Below the pieces are notes generated by a model that saw only the letters and a list, made by a program, of their open reading frames with translations, searched no databases and had not been told where the DNA came from. From positions 1 through 14,475 of the forward strand of contig CAADVN010000136.1 of NCBI GenBank assembly GCA_900752445.1: a stretch of DNA of 14,475 bases. The letters run 5' to 3'. The DNA is from an uncultured Oscillospiraceae bacterium. GTDB taxonomy: Bacteria; Bacillota; Clostridia; Oscillospirales; Oscillospiraceae. This document shows positions 7,153 to 13,265 of this stretch, in pieces; within the stretch, counting starts at the first letter, position 1, and each line of letters opens with the position of its first letter. The position numbers were made by a program, and so were the translations under genes.

Positions 7153-7527
7153 TTATTCTTCGTCCGGGAAGGGGTAGTCGTCGTCATACCCTCCGGGGGC
7201 GTTGTCCCGGCGCGGGCCCCCGAGGAATTGCACGTCGTCCGCGATGCACTCGGAGACCGTGCGCTTGTTTCCATCCTTGTCCTCGTAGCTGCGGTTGTGC
7301 CAGCTCCCGATGACCGCTGCCTGCCGTCCCTTGGTGAGGTAGCGGCAGCACAGGTCTGCGGTGTTCCTCCACGCGATGACCGTGATGTAGTCGGTGACGC
7401 GGTTGCCCTCCTTGTCCTTGTGGTCTCGCTCGACGGCAAGCGTGAAGCTGCAAGTCGTCACGCCGCTGCGTGTGGTGCGCCGCTCGGGGTCTCGGGTGAG
7501 GTTCCCGATGAGGATTACTCTATTCAT
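7153..7527 (-). CDS. ssb: Single-stranded DNA-binding protein
   Basis: A 124-residue OB-fold protein that coats single-stranded DNA during phage replication and recombination. It opens with MNRVILIGNLTRDPE, the hallmark SSB start, continues with VTTCSFTLAVER, TDYITVIAWRNTADL and GRQAAVIGSW, and ends in the acidic tip DDDYPFPDEE. That tip is the standard docking tail for partner proteins. It is slightly shorter than host SSBs (about 160-180) because the Gly/Gln-rich linker is reduced. The start ATG has AAGGAG 7 nt upstream and overlaps the previous gene by 8 bp. Confidence 0.96.
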   Translation of the reverse strand: MNRVILIGNLTRDPERRTTRSGVTTCSFTLAVERDHKDKEGNRVTDYITVIAWRNTADLCCRYLTKGRQAAVIGSWHNRSYEDKDGNKRTVSECIADDVQFLGGPRRDNAPGGYDDDYPFPDEE

Positions 7528-7810
7528 GCTGGTACTCCTTCTCGATGAGCTCGGCGAGGCGCTTTCTGACCTGCTGCAGGGTGAGGAGCTTCTTTCGGGC
7601 CTGCTTCGTGGCCGTCGGCATCATGGCCGCGAGGCCGGGGGACAGGGCATTGATGACCGCCGTGGAGCCCTCCGGGGGATTGGCGGCCCGCTCTGCCGCT
7701 GCGATTTCGACGTCGAGGGCGGCCAGCAGCTTCGCGTCGCTGATTTGGGTGGGCGGGATGGCGGGCGGCGTCTGCTGCCGCCCTGTGAAAATTCCGCGCT
7801 TCTTCTTCAT
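7520..7810 (-). CDS. Hypothetical protein, 96 aa, coupled to ssb
   Basis: I do not recognise this protein. It has a basic start (MKKKRGIFTGRQQTPP), a Pro-rich stretch, an Ala-rich helix (LLAALDVEIAAAERAA) and a basic C-terminal helix with QVRKRLAELIEKEY. No membrane segment or Cys cluster is seen. AAAGGAG lies ahead of the ATG at 7810, and the stop overlaps the ssb start, so it is probably expressed with ssb. A helical DNA- or SSB-associated accessory protein is possible but unproven. Confidence 0.75.
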   Translation of the reverse strand: MKKKRGIFTGRQQTPPAIPPTQISDAKLLAALDVEIAAAERAANPPEGSTAVINALSPGLAAMMPTATKQARKKLLTLQQVRKRLAELIEKEYQHE

Positions 7811-7825
7811 GGTCTTGGTCTCCTT

Positions 7826-8173
7826 TCATCCGACGTATTCTTTCGGCGGGGTCTCGTACTCCTCGCCGATTTTCTTCCAAAGGTGGAGGCAGTACGGGTG
7901 CCTGTTGACGTACTCGCTGCGGGGCGGGTGGAACTGGACGACGCATTCCTCCTCTCCCCAGAAGATGTCCTTCACCATACACATCTCCTCCCATGTGGGA
8001 CACCGGCGGGCGAGGCTGACACTGACGTGCTCCCAGCCGCCTCCAAACGAGGCGATGACGGCGATGGCCGTGGGCTTGTAGCATGGGTGGTTTATATAGG
8101 CCGCGAAGCCGTCCTCTCCGCTGCTGACGATGCGGAGGCGGTAGTTGGCCTTGATTTCAGATAAGGGCCTCAC
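7826..8173 (-). CDS. DUF7694-like phage protein
   Basis: A 115-residue protein resembling a family of small phage proteins of unknown function. The pattern is WEHVSVSLARRCPTWEEM, then VKDIFWGEEECVVQFHPP and SEYVNRHPYCLHLWKK, rich in Trp, His and Cys. The conserved aromatic and His residues suggest a compact globular fold, perhaps metal- or nucleotide-binding. The GTG at 8173 is preferred over the TTG at 8179 because GGAGG lies 9 nt from the GTG and only 3 nt from the TTG. It overlaps the methyltransferase end by 17 bp. Confidence 0.75.
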   Translation of the reverse strand: MRPLSEIKANYRLRIVSSGEDGFAAYINHPCYKPTAIAVIASFGGGWEHVSVSLARRCPTWEEMCMVKDIFWGEEECVVQFHPPRSEYVNRHPYCLHLWKKIGEEYETPPKEYVG

Positions 8174-8972
8174 TGTCAAACTCCTCCTTTGCCCTTTGGT
8201 TTATCCAAAGCGTTTCCACTCGCTTTACGCCTCTCTCTGCCGTTGTGGCCTTTGTTATGACGCGCCAGCCTTTTAGGTAGTCTTCGTAGAGGTCATTGCT
8301 GTACCCAGAAAGGACTACCATTCCTTCGTGCTTAACGAGGGCCTTCAACAGGTCTTCGTGCTCCTCGACGCTCATTTCATGCCTATATTGGTCTCCATGA
8401 AGCGTTCTTGTGCTGCGAAGATATGGGGGGTCGGCGTATATGAGTACTTCGGGCCCGTTGTGCGCGTAGATGACGTCTACGGCTGGCCGGTTCTCTATTT
8501 GGGCCTCCTTTAGACGCCTTGCGACTTCGTAGACGAGCGTAGGAACTCGGCTCCATAGTTTGGGATTGTCTGGGCCGCCGTTTACCTTCGCCCCGGTGCT
8601 GTGGCGCCAGCTTTTCGATGTCTCGAGCCTTGCGCCGAAAGACATCCAGCACTTTACGGCGAACTGTCTGGCCGCCTCAATATCGTCGAGCCCCTCTTTT
8701 CTCGGGGAGGCTTCCTCAAATTCATCCCGTGCCCACGGTGTCATTTCGATGGCCCTGGCCAGCTCGTCCGGGTGGTTCCTGCAGGTACGGAAAAAACGTG
8801 TGACGGCGTTGTCGATGTCGTTTATAGTTTCTATCCTTGCGGGCTTTTTGTTGAAAAAAACCGCTCCGCTCCCAAAAAACGGTTCGAGGTAGCTTTCGTG
8901 CGGAGGGAGGTTCTGGATTATCCAGTCGCTGATTTTCCACTTTGCCCCCGGATATTTAAGTATTGGCTTCAT
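8157..8972 (-). CDS. dam: DNA adenine N6-methyltransferase, D12 (Dam) class
   Basis: A 271-residue enzyme that transfers a methyl group from SAM to adenine N6 in DNA. The SAM-binding motifs are KYPGAK (6-11) and PFFGSGAVFF (31-40), with NDID at 51-54. The catalytic motif is DPPY at 181-184, and the LSGYSN strand follows at 221-226. Order and length fit the D12/Dam family. Many relatives methylate GATC, yet this window contains no GATC, so the target may be different. No restriction partner is seen, so it is probably an orphan methylase protecting phage DNA. Codon use looks richer in A/T than its neighbours, suggesting independent acquisition. GGAGGG precedes the ATG. Confidence 0.95.
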   Translation of the reverse strand: MKPILKYPGAKWKISDWIIQNLPPHESYLEPFFGSGAVFFNKKPARIETINDIDNAVTRFFRTCRNHPDELARAIEMTPWARDEFEEASPRKEGLDDIEAARQFAVKCWMSFGARLETSKSWRHSTGAKVNGGPDNPKLWSRVPTLVYEVARRLKEAQIENRPAVDVIYAHNGPEVLIYADPPYLRSTRTLHGDQYRHEMSVEEHEDLLKALVKHEGMVVLSGYSNDLYEDYLKGWRVITKATTAERGVKRVETLWINQRAKEEFDSEALI

Positions 8973-8994
8973 GTGTCATTCCCTCCGTTGCCCC

Positions 8995-9528
8995 TCAATC
9001 AAGCAGCAGCAGAACGCCGTTCCGGCCCAGAGGCACCTTGTAGGCCTCAAGCTCCTCCGGGGTAGCGTACTTGTGGCCGAAGTGCGTCTTCATGTCGCGC
9101 CAGACCTCCCAAGGGATGCGGAAGACGTCTCCGTTGCCGAAGCCGGCGACGACGAAGCACATGGCCCCGGCGGCAAGGTGGTCGTCCAGCCGGGCGGCCT
9201 GCTCTCGGGTGACGCGGCTCTGCTCCATCTGGGCCGAGTGTGTGTACTTGGCCTCGAAGACGACGGCCCTGCCTCCCTTGAGAGTGCCCTTGTAATCCGG
9301 CTGCGCGGCCTTCTCGTAGTACGCGATGAATTTCCCGTTTCCGAGGTCTTTGGTGGGCCGCATGGGCTCCGGCGTCTTCTCGACTACTGCCTCGCCTCGC
9401 TGCTCATAGTAGCGGAGGGAGAGGTCGATGTACTCCTCGAAGTGCTTGCCCTGCGCCCGGCTCACGGCCCCTTGGTACTGCTTCATCGGGTCTTTTTTGT
9501 GGGATGTCGGTCTGTGCGTTCTCTGCAT
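8995..9528 (-). CDS. recU: RecU-like Holliday junction resolvase
   Basis: A 177-residue nuclease resolving four-way junctions in recombination and replication. Family features are GKHFEEYIDLSLRYYEQRG (residues 27-45), VEKTPEP, DYKG (78-81) and VVFEAKYT with the catalytic E92-x-K94. This is the Firmicutes RecU pattern, shorter than host RecU (about 200). The ATG at 9528 has GGAGAGAGACC upstream. An inner ATG at 9486 forms an ATGA overlap with the preceding gene stop but has no ribosome site, so the longer form is favoured. The resolvase sits with SSB and a SbcC-like ATPase in a recombination-capable set. Confidence 0.88.
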   Translation of the reverse strand: MQRTHRPTSHKKDPMKQYQGAVSRAQGKHFEEYIDLSLRYYEQRGEAVVEKTPEPMRPTKDLGNGKFIAYYEKAAQPDYKGTLKGGRAVVFEAKYTHSAQMEQSRVTREQAARLDDHLAAGAMCFVVAGFGNGDVFRIPWEVWRDMKTHFGHKYATPEELEAYKVPLGRNGVLLLLD

Positions 9529-9713
9529 GGTCTCTCTCCTTCGTTTGGCTTCTCCGTTGTGTAGCCGCCCCGCATGGCGAGCTGGTGCTCCCGCACGAGC
9601 TTGTCGATGACGCGCCCGATGCTGTTGTAGCCGGCCATATCCGCGAGGTGGCGCAGGTGGTAGTAGCTCTGGGCCGTAACGACGACGGTGATGCGCTTGG
9701 TTCCTTTCCTCAC
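9483..9713 (-). CDS. Ribbon-helix-helix-like small DNA-binding protein
   Basis: A 76-residue protein starting with GTG at 9713, with GGAGG 9 nt upstream. The N-terminal KRITVVVTAQSYYHLRHLA reads as a beta strand then a helix, followed by GYNSIGRVIDKLVREHQ, a second helix. This is the MetJ/Arc ribbon-helix-helix pattern of small transcription regulators. The C-terminal third is polar and probably disordered. It is tightly coupled to the upstream 56-aa gene through a GTGA overlap. It could be an autoregulator; a toxin partner is not evident. Confidence 0.7.
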   Translation of the reverse strand: MRKGTKRITVVVTAQSYYHLRHLADMAGYNSIGRVIDKLVREHQLAMRGGYTTEKPNEGERPCRERTDRHPTKKTR

Positions 9714-9880
9714 AGCGGCTTTCCTCCTTCCTTCAAGTATTCGACGAAGTAGGTGTAGCTTTTGGAGGTTCCGCGCTTCTCCTTGGCCTGCCGGACGGCG
9801 TAACCGTTCCGGGCAAGTATCATGACGAGGGTATCGCGGTCTGCGGCTGAAACACAGTCGATTTTCCTTCGCTCATCCAC
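9710..9880 (-). CDS. Small hypothetical protein, 56 aa
   Basis: A compact gene starting with GTG at 9880 and ending in TGA at 9710-9712. It has an AGGAGG ribosome site 8 nt upstream. It overlaps the Gp37/Gp68 gene by 8 bp and the RHH gene by 4 bp (GTGA), filling an otherwise empty gap. Its product begins MDERRKIDCVSAADRDTLVM and continues ILARNGYAVRQAKEKRG, then KSYTYFVEYLK. It looks like a small alpha/beta protein with a basic middle and an aromatic strand. Function unknown. Confidence 0.75.
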   Translation of the reverse strand: MDERRKIDCVSAADRDTLVMILARNGYAVRQAKEKRGTSKSYTYFVEYLKEGGKPL

Positions 9881-10706
9881 TGTTGTCGCCTCCTATCATG
9901 CCGGGCGGGTGCTCCCGGAGAATGTCATCGCCCCAGATAGGCTTGAGGCTGTCCTTCATGAAGACCGCCGTGCCCGCCTCGTGGGCCTTCTTAACGATGG
10001 CCTCCACCCATTCCCGCTTCGGCTGCTGCTTCCTGCTTCCGGGGCCCGTCATGGCCCCGATGATTACCCATCCGACGCGCTCGAAGGGGTTTTCGCCGCC
10101 GGTGGCCTCGGTGTCGAATGGCTCCAAAAGGGGCTCGACGCTCACGAAGGTGTTTGCTTTGTCCCAGAAGAAAAAAGGCATATCCGGGCCGGTGATGGTG
10201 GTTCCGTACCAGAAGTTCGGCTCCGTGGGGAGCTTCCCGGCGCTGGCGAGGTCGCAATACCGCTTCGGGTTCTTGGTGAGGAACAGGTAGGTGTGCCTCG
10301 GGGCCCGGCGGCAAGCGTCAAAGACCTGCTCTATCCAGTCGTCCGGCACCCAGCGCCCGAACAGGTCTGCCATGCTGCCGACGAAGATGGCGGCGGGGGT
10401 GAGGCGCTTCTCCGGGTATGTGAGCGTGTACTTGTGGAGCGTGGGGGCGAAGTTCTTGGGGTAAGGCGTCGAGCGCCGGTAGTTGCCCTGCCAGTCCTTG
10501 AGCTCCGTGGGCTTCTCAACGACGTAGCAGTCCACGCCTTCGTTGACAAATGCCGTGATGCTGCTCTCATCTGGGAATTCGTCAATCTTGGGGCCGAACC
10601 GCGTTGCGATGCGCCGGGCGTAGCAGTAGGGGCAATCGTGCCGGCAGCCGGTGACAGGGTTCCATGTGTGGCTGCACCACTCAATTTTCGTCTTGTGGAT
10701 GTTCAT
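9873..10706 (-). CDS. Phage Gp37/Gp68 family (DUF5131) radical SAM-like protein
   Basis: A 277-residue protein opening with MNIHKTKIEWCSHTWNPVTG and then CRHDCPYCYA (C21, C25, C28), the radical SAM CxxxCxxC arrangement. Further typical segments are IFVGSMADLFG, WIEQVFDACRRAP, TYLFLTKNP, WYGTTITG, SVEPLLEP and GWVIIGAMTGPGS. This family is widespread in phages and mobile elements; its biochemical role is not established, so only a SAM/iron-sulfur enzyme can be suggested. The ATG at 10706 has AAAGGAGG upstream and begins the conserved domain; an upstream extension of 20 residues is not supported. The stop overlaps the 56-aa gene. Confidence 0.93.
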   Translation of the reverse strand: MNIHKTKIEWCSHTWNPVTGCRHDCPYCYARRIATRFGPKIDEFPDESSITAFVNEGVDCYVVEKPTELKDWQGNYRRSTPYPKNFAPTLHKYTLTYPEKRLTPAAIFVGSMADLFGRWVPDDWIEQVFDACRRAPRHTYLFLTKNPKRYCDLASAGKLPTEPNFWYGTTITGPDMPFFFWDKANTFVSVEPLLEPFDTEATGGENPFERVGWVIIGAMTGPGSRKQQPKREWVEAIVKKAHEAGTAVFMKDSLKPIWGDDILREHPPGMIGGDNSG

Positions 10707-10881
10707 GCTGGGCCTCCTTTGCTGTTTCCGGGAAGCGCGCCGCCTGCCCGACGTACTGCCGGGCAAAGGCGCTGACGTACTGGCGGCGTTCCTTCTCGGA
10801 GGTAAAGGCTGCGGGTATTTTCTCGCGGGTGAAGCTGTCCATGAACCGCTTTGCCCGCTTCTTCAAAATCCGCCTGTTCAT
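10681..10881 (-). CDS. Hypothetical basic protein, 66 aa
   Basis: A small protein starting MNRRILKKRAKRFMDSFTRE, strongly basic at the N-terminus, with a Tyr/Phe-rich helix (RQYVSAFARQYVGQAARF) and a hydrophilic tail. No known family is recognised. Its ATG forms an ATGA overlap with the end of the DUF6273-MazG gene, and its end overlaps the Gp37/Gp68 gene start by 26 bp, supporting real translation in the operon. The ribosome site (AAGGA) is modest, consistent with coupling. Confidence 0.65.
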   Translation of the reverse strand: MNRRILKKRAKRFMDSFTREKIPAAFTSEKERRQYVSAFARQYVGQAARFPETAKEAQHEHPQDEN

Positions 10882-11741
10882 AAGGCGTCCTTGACGATGT
10901 CCGCAAGGTGTTCGAGCTTCTCCGTCTCCGCGTCTTCGTTTTTGCCGAAGATGACGGTGAGCTGGTTGAGCATGATGGACACGTCTGCCCGCTCCTCTGC
11001 GATGCTCTCGACAATGTCGTCGTAGTCCCCTTGGTTGAAGTCTTCGTGCCGGATATACTTGAGGAGGGTTTTGGTGAGCTCGCTCATCTCCTCGATGGCG
11101 ACGAGGATTTGGGCCCGCTCACCGAACTTCTGCACCGCCGCCTTATAGAGCTCCTCCTCGCTCAACTCAATGGTGCTTTCGTCGTTCCCGTCCAGAGATA
11201 CCGAGATGTCGGATTTCAGATACAAAGCCGGGCGGACGCCGCCGTTGCCGCTGTACGCGTTGCCGCTGTCGAGCGTCCCGTCCGAGTCCACGCTGCGGAC
11301 GAGAGAGGGGTAGCCTGCCCGCTCGGTGGAGTACGGCGTCGCCAGCCACCACCATCCTTCGTCGCCGAGGGGCGGGAGGATGTCGCGGTGCTGCCGGTAT
11401 TCCTCCTCGGTGAGCAGGCCCACCTTCGTCTTGACGTTCCCGTAGTCCTTGAGGCCGTCGTTGCTGGTGAGGTCGATGAACTGTTCCGCGACGGCCCCTT
11501 CTCCGAAGGCGTCCTCGAGCCTCTCGAGGAATTCCCCGTTGAGGTAGGCCAAAAGGGTGCTGACGCCGAGGTCGTTTCGGTTCTTCTCATCGAAGGCCCG
11601 GTGCTCGACGATGCCGGTGGAAACGATGTGCGTGACGATGGGTAGCCCTTGGCTGCTGTTGGCGTGGCCCAGCACGAGCCACTGGATGCCCGCGCCGTAG
11701 AAGGTCTGCCCGCGTTTGAGGGTTTTGAGCTTCGCTTTCAT
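10878..11741 (-). CDS. DUF6273 domain fused to MazG-like NTP pyrophosphohydrolase
   Basis: A 287-residue, two-domain protein. Residues 1-180 look like DUF6273, a C-type-lectin/FGE-like fold: IQWLVLGHAN near the start, WWWLATPYSTERAGYP at 130-145, and the terminal signature GGVRPALYLK at 167-176. Residues 200-287 match a MazG-like all-alpha nucleotide pyrophosphohydrolase, with E218-xx-E221 (EEMSE) and E250-xx-D253 (EERAD), the two halves of the metal-binding motif. MazG-type enzymes hydrolyse NTPs to NMP and pyrophosphate; phages use them to alter nucleotide or ppGpp pools. The lectin-like half may bind a ligand or partner. GGGAGGT precedes the ATG at 11741, which overlaps the Cys-rich gene by 4 bp. 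Confidence 0.82.
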   Translation of the reverse strand: MKAKLKTLKRGQTFYGAGIQWLVLGHANSSQGLPIVTHIVSTGIVEHRAFDEKNRNDLGVSTLLAYLNGEFLERLEDAFGEGAVAEQFIDLTSNDGLKDYGNVKTKVGLLTEEEYRQHRDILPPLGDEGWWWLATPYSTERAGYPSLVRSVDSDGTLDSGNAYSGNGGVRPALYLKSDISVSLDGNDESTIELSEEELYKAAVQKFGERAQILVAIEEMSELTKTLLKYIRHEDFNQGDYDDIVESIAEERADVSIMLNQLTVIFGKNEDAETEKLEHLADIVKDAL

Positions 11742-11929
11742 TTCGTGTTACCTCCCGTTTTTGGTTTCTTGGTTTCCGGCTCGGCGACGCAGTTGCACCG
11801 CTCTGGCCCGTTGAGGCAGGGGTTCTTGCAGTTACCGTTCCGCTTGTAGCCGCAGTCGGCGCAGCAGAAATTCCCATGCCGCCTGTCGCAGTTGAAGATT
11901 TTACACATTCTCGGGGTGGTCTTGCTCAT
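11738..11929 (-). CDS. Cysteine-rich mini-protein, 63 aa
   Basis: A 63-residue protein with nine cysteines: C9, C14, C22, C23, C26, C34, C38, C45 and C47, in the segment starting MCKIFNCDRRHGNFCCADC. The spacing suggests one or two zinc-binding knuckles; the tail is basic. Both ends are sealed by 4-bp ATGA overlaps with the hydrolase and DUF6273-MazG genes. A longer frame beginning at 12238 exists, but its N-terminal part lies inside the hydrolase gene and looks like a shadow. Function unknown, perhaps a small zinc protein that binds nucleic acid or a host target. Confidence 0.8.
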   Translation of the reverse strand: MSKTTPRMCKIFNCDRRHGNFCCADCGYKRNGNCKNPCLNGPERCNCVAEPETKKPKTGGNTK

Positions 11930-12540
11930 ACAGCCGCCTCCCCGTAGGGGTCTGGTAGGCTCCAATCCCACGTCGCCCCGGTTTTCTCGTAGGTCTTGCG
12001 GAAATGGTTCCGAAGGCCATCCCCCTCGAAGAAGAAGTAGTCCTCCGGGAGGGTTCTCCCGACGCCTTCCGCGCCGCGCTGCTCCGCCTGCCACCTCTCG
12101 AGGACGTCTCTGGCGAGCGCCTCGAGCTCCGGCGTGACCGGCGAGCTCTCGTAGTAGGCAAACTGCCACGGCGTAGTGAGCACCTCCGCGAGGGTCTCCC
12201 CGTATGTACCGGCGTCCAGCCGGTTGAGGGCGCACCATGCGACGGCTGCCTTCTCTGCGTCGCTGGGGACGCCTCTGGCCTCCGCCCAGATGGTCTTCGC
12301 CAGCATTTCGACGTCCCTCTCGGTGTAAAGGGGCTCCGGCGTGACCGCAGGGGACGCCACAGAGGACACAGGAGGGCTTGTGACGTTGGGGCGGTATGTT
12401 TCCCCTGCCGGGGCGGCGGAGGGCAGCCCGGAGATGTCAAGGCCCGCAGAGGAGTACTCTGGCAGGGTGAGCAATCCTGCCGAAAACACAATCGCCACCA
12501 GCAACATCGCCAGTGTGACCGCGTCCTTCACCTTGCTCAT
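11926..12540 (-). CDS. SleB-like cell wall hydrolase with N-terminal membrane segment
   Basis: A 204-residue protein. Residues 7-26 form a hydrophobic segment (VTLAMLLVAIVFSAGLL), a signal anchor or signal peptide. A Pro/Ser/Val-rich linker follows to about residue 70. The hydrolase domain (about 72-204) has DVEMLAKTIWAEARG with the likely catalytic E87, then AWCALNRL, PWQFAYY and a C-terminal YFFFEGDGLRNHF, matching the SleB/CwlJ lytic family that cuts peptidoglycan in spore cortex or cell wall. It is placed in the replication operon instead of a lysis cassette, with an ATGA overlap to the helicase loader. It may aid lysis or superinfection control; no holin is seen nearby. Confidence 0.88.
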   Translation of the reverse strand: MSKVKDAVTLAMLLVAIVFSAGLLTLPEYSSAGLDISGLPSAAPAGETYRPNVTSPPVSSVASPAVTPEPLYTERDVEMLAKTIWAEARGVPSDAEKAAVAWCALNRLDAGTYGETLAEVLTTPWQFAYYESSPVTPELEALARDVLERWQAEQRGAEGVGRTLPEDYFFFEGDGLRNHFRKTYEKTGATWDWSLPDPYGEAAV

Positions 12541-13265
12541 TCGTAATCATCCCTTTCATAGCGGGCCTCAAGAGCCCTTCTTTCTCGCTCCTCGAGGAGC
12601 TTTGCTTCCGCGTCTTCCCCGCCGACCAGAGCGAGGAGGTCTCGGGGCTCCGCAAGTCGCCGGTAAAGAGCCTGCCGCTCCTCGTACCGCCGGTTCACTC
12701 CCTCGATGAGGCTGCGGGTTCCGTCGTCGAGCCCGGCGCTGACCGCCTCGATTTTCTGTCGGAGGCTTCCGGGTAGCATCGCCTTCCGGCGCTGCCGCTC
12801 GACCTTGTCTTCGTATGCCTGCATGAACGCCACCCTGTCGAGGCCCGCCTTTGCGGCGTGGCCTCGTGCGTATGCGACGTGCATGGCGTAAAGCTGTCCG
12901 TATCCGATACTGTCCACCGCCTCGGCAATAGTCCTCGGGAGGGCCCGGTAGATGTCCCCGTGGTTGTACTCTCCCTCGGTGTCGAGGTACTTGGAGACGA
13001 CCTCCCACGCTTCGTCCGGCGGTATGATGTCCGGGTGGGCGATGCGTGTCATAATCTCGCGTATCTCCGCGATGGACGGCGGCCACTTCGACGTGCTGAT
13101 GTGCTCCTTGACCGCAAGGGCCACGAGCCCGGCGTCGTCCTCGGAAAACATATCGGCCCAGATGGCTACCATCGAGCGGATGTGCTTTTCGTCCCGGAAC
13201 TTGTCGAAGTTCGGGTAGGCCGTCGTGATAATTCCGATGACCTTGATGGTCTCCTCCCGCGTCAA
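12537..13265 (-). CDS. Replicative helicase loader/inhibitor, G39P-like
   Basis: A 242-residue protein. The first 75 residues match the helicase loader-inhibitor family typified by SPP1 G39P: an N-terminal helix (IKVIGIITTAYPNFDKF), MVAIWADMF, and WPPSIAEIREIM at residues 61-72. These proteins carry the DnaB-type helicase to the origin by way of the initiator. The long C-terminal half is charged and helical and ends in a Glu/Arg-rich stretch. The start is TTG at 13265, with AAGGAGG 9 nt upstream and a TTGA overlap with the initiator gene. No in-frame ATG lies near. Lying directly after the initiator matches the SPP1 order gene 38-gene 39. Confidence 0.85.
   Translation of the reverse strand: MTREETIKVIGIITTAYPNFDKFRDEKHIRSMVAIWADMFSEDDAGLVALAVKEHISTSKWPPSIAEIREIMTRIAHPDIIPPDEAWEVVSKYLDTEGEYNHGDIYRALPRTIAEAVDSIGYGQLYAMHVAYARGHAAKAGLDRVAFMQAYEDKVERQRRKAMLPGSLRQKIEAVSAGLDDGTRSLIEGVNRRYEERQALYRRLAEPRDLLALVGGEDAEAKLLEERERRALEARYERDDYE

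Noticed and set aside
7394..8164. 256-codon plus-strand frame
   Set aside because: Antisense to ssb and two small genes that have good starts, overlaps and recognisable motifs.
9486..9528. Shorter RecU start at the internal ATG (9486)
   Set aside because: It forms an ATGA overlap but lacks a ribosome site, whereas the ATG at 9528 has GGAGAGAG at good distance. Not excluded.
10707..10766. 20-residue N-terminal extension of the Gp37/Gp68 protein
   Set aside because: The extension is basic and low-complexity, spans the AAAGGAGG site of the inner ATG, and adds nothing to the conserved domain.
11216..11400. Variable region of a diversity-generating retroelement in the DUF6273 domain
   Set aside because: The fold fits, and ACAGCGGCAACG occurs twice there, but no reverse transcriptase, accessory gene or template repeat is seen in the window.
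11930..12238. N-terminal extension of the Cys-rich protein to 166 aa
   Set aside because: The added part lies within the SleB-like gene in another frame and is Arg/Gly-rich, typical of a shadow.
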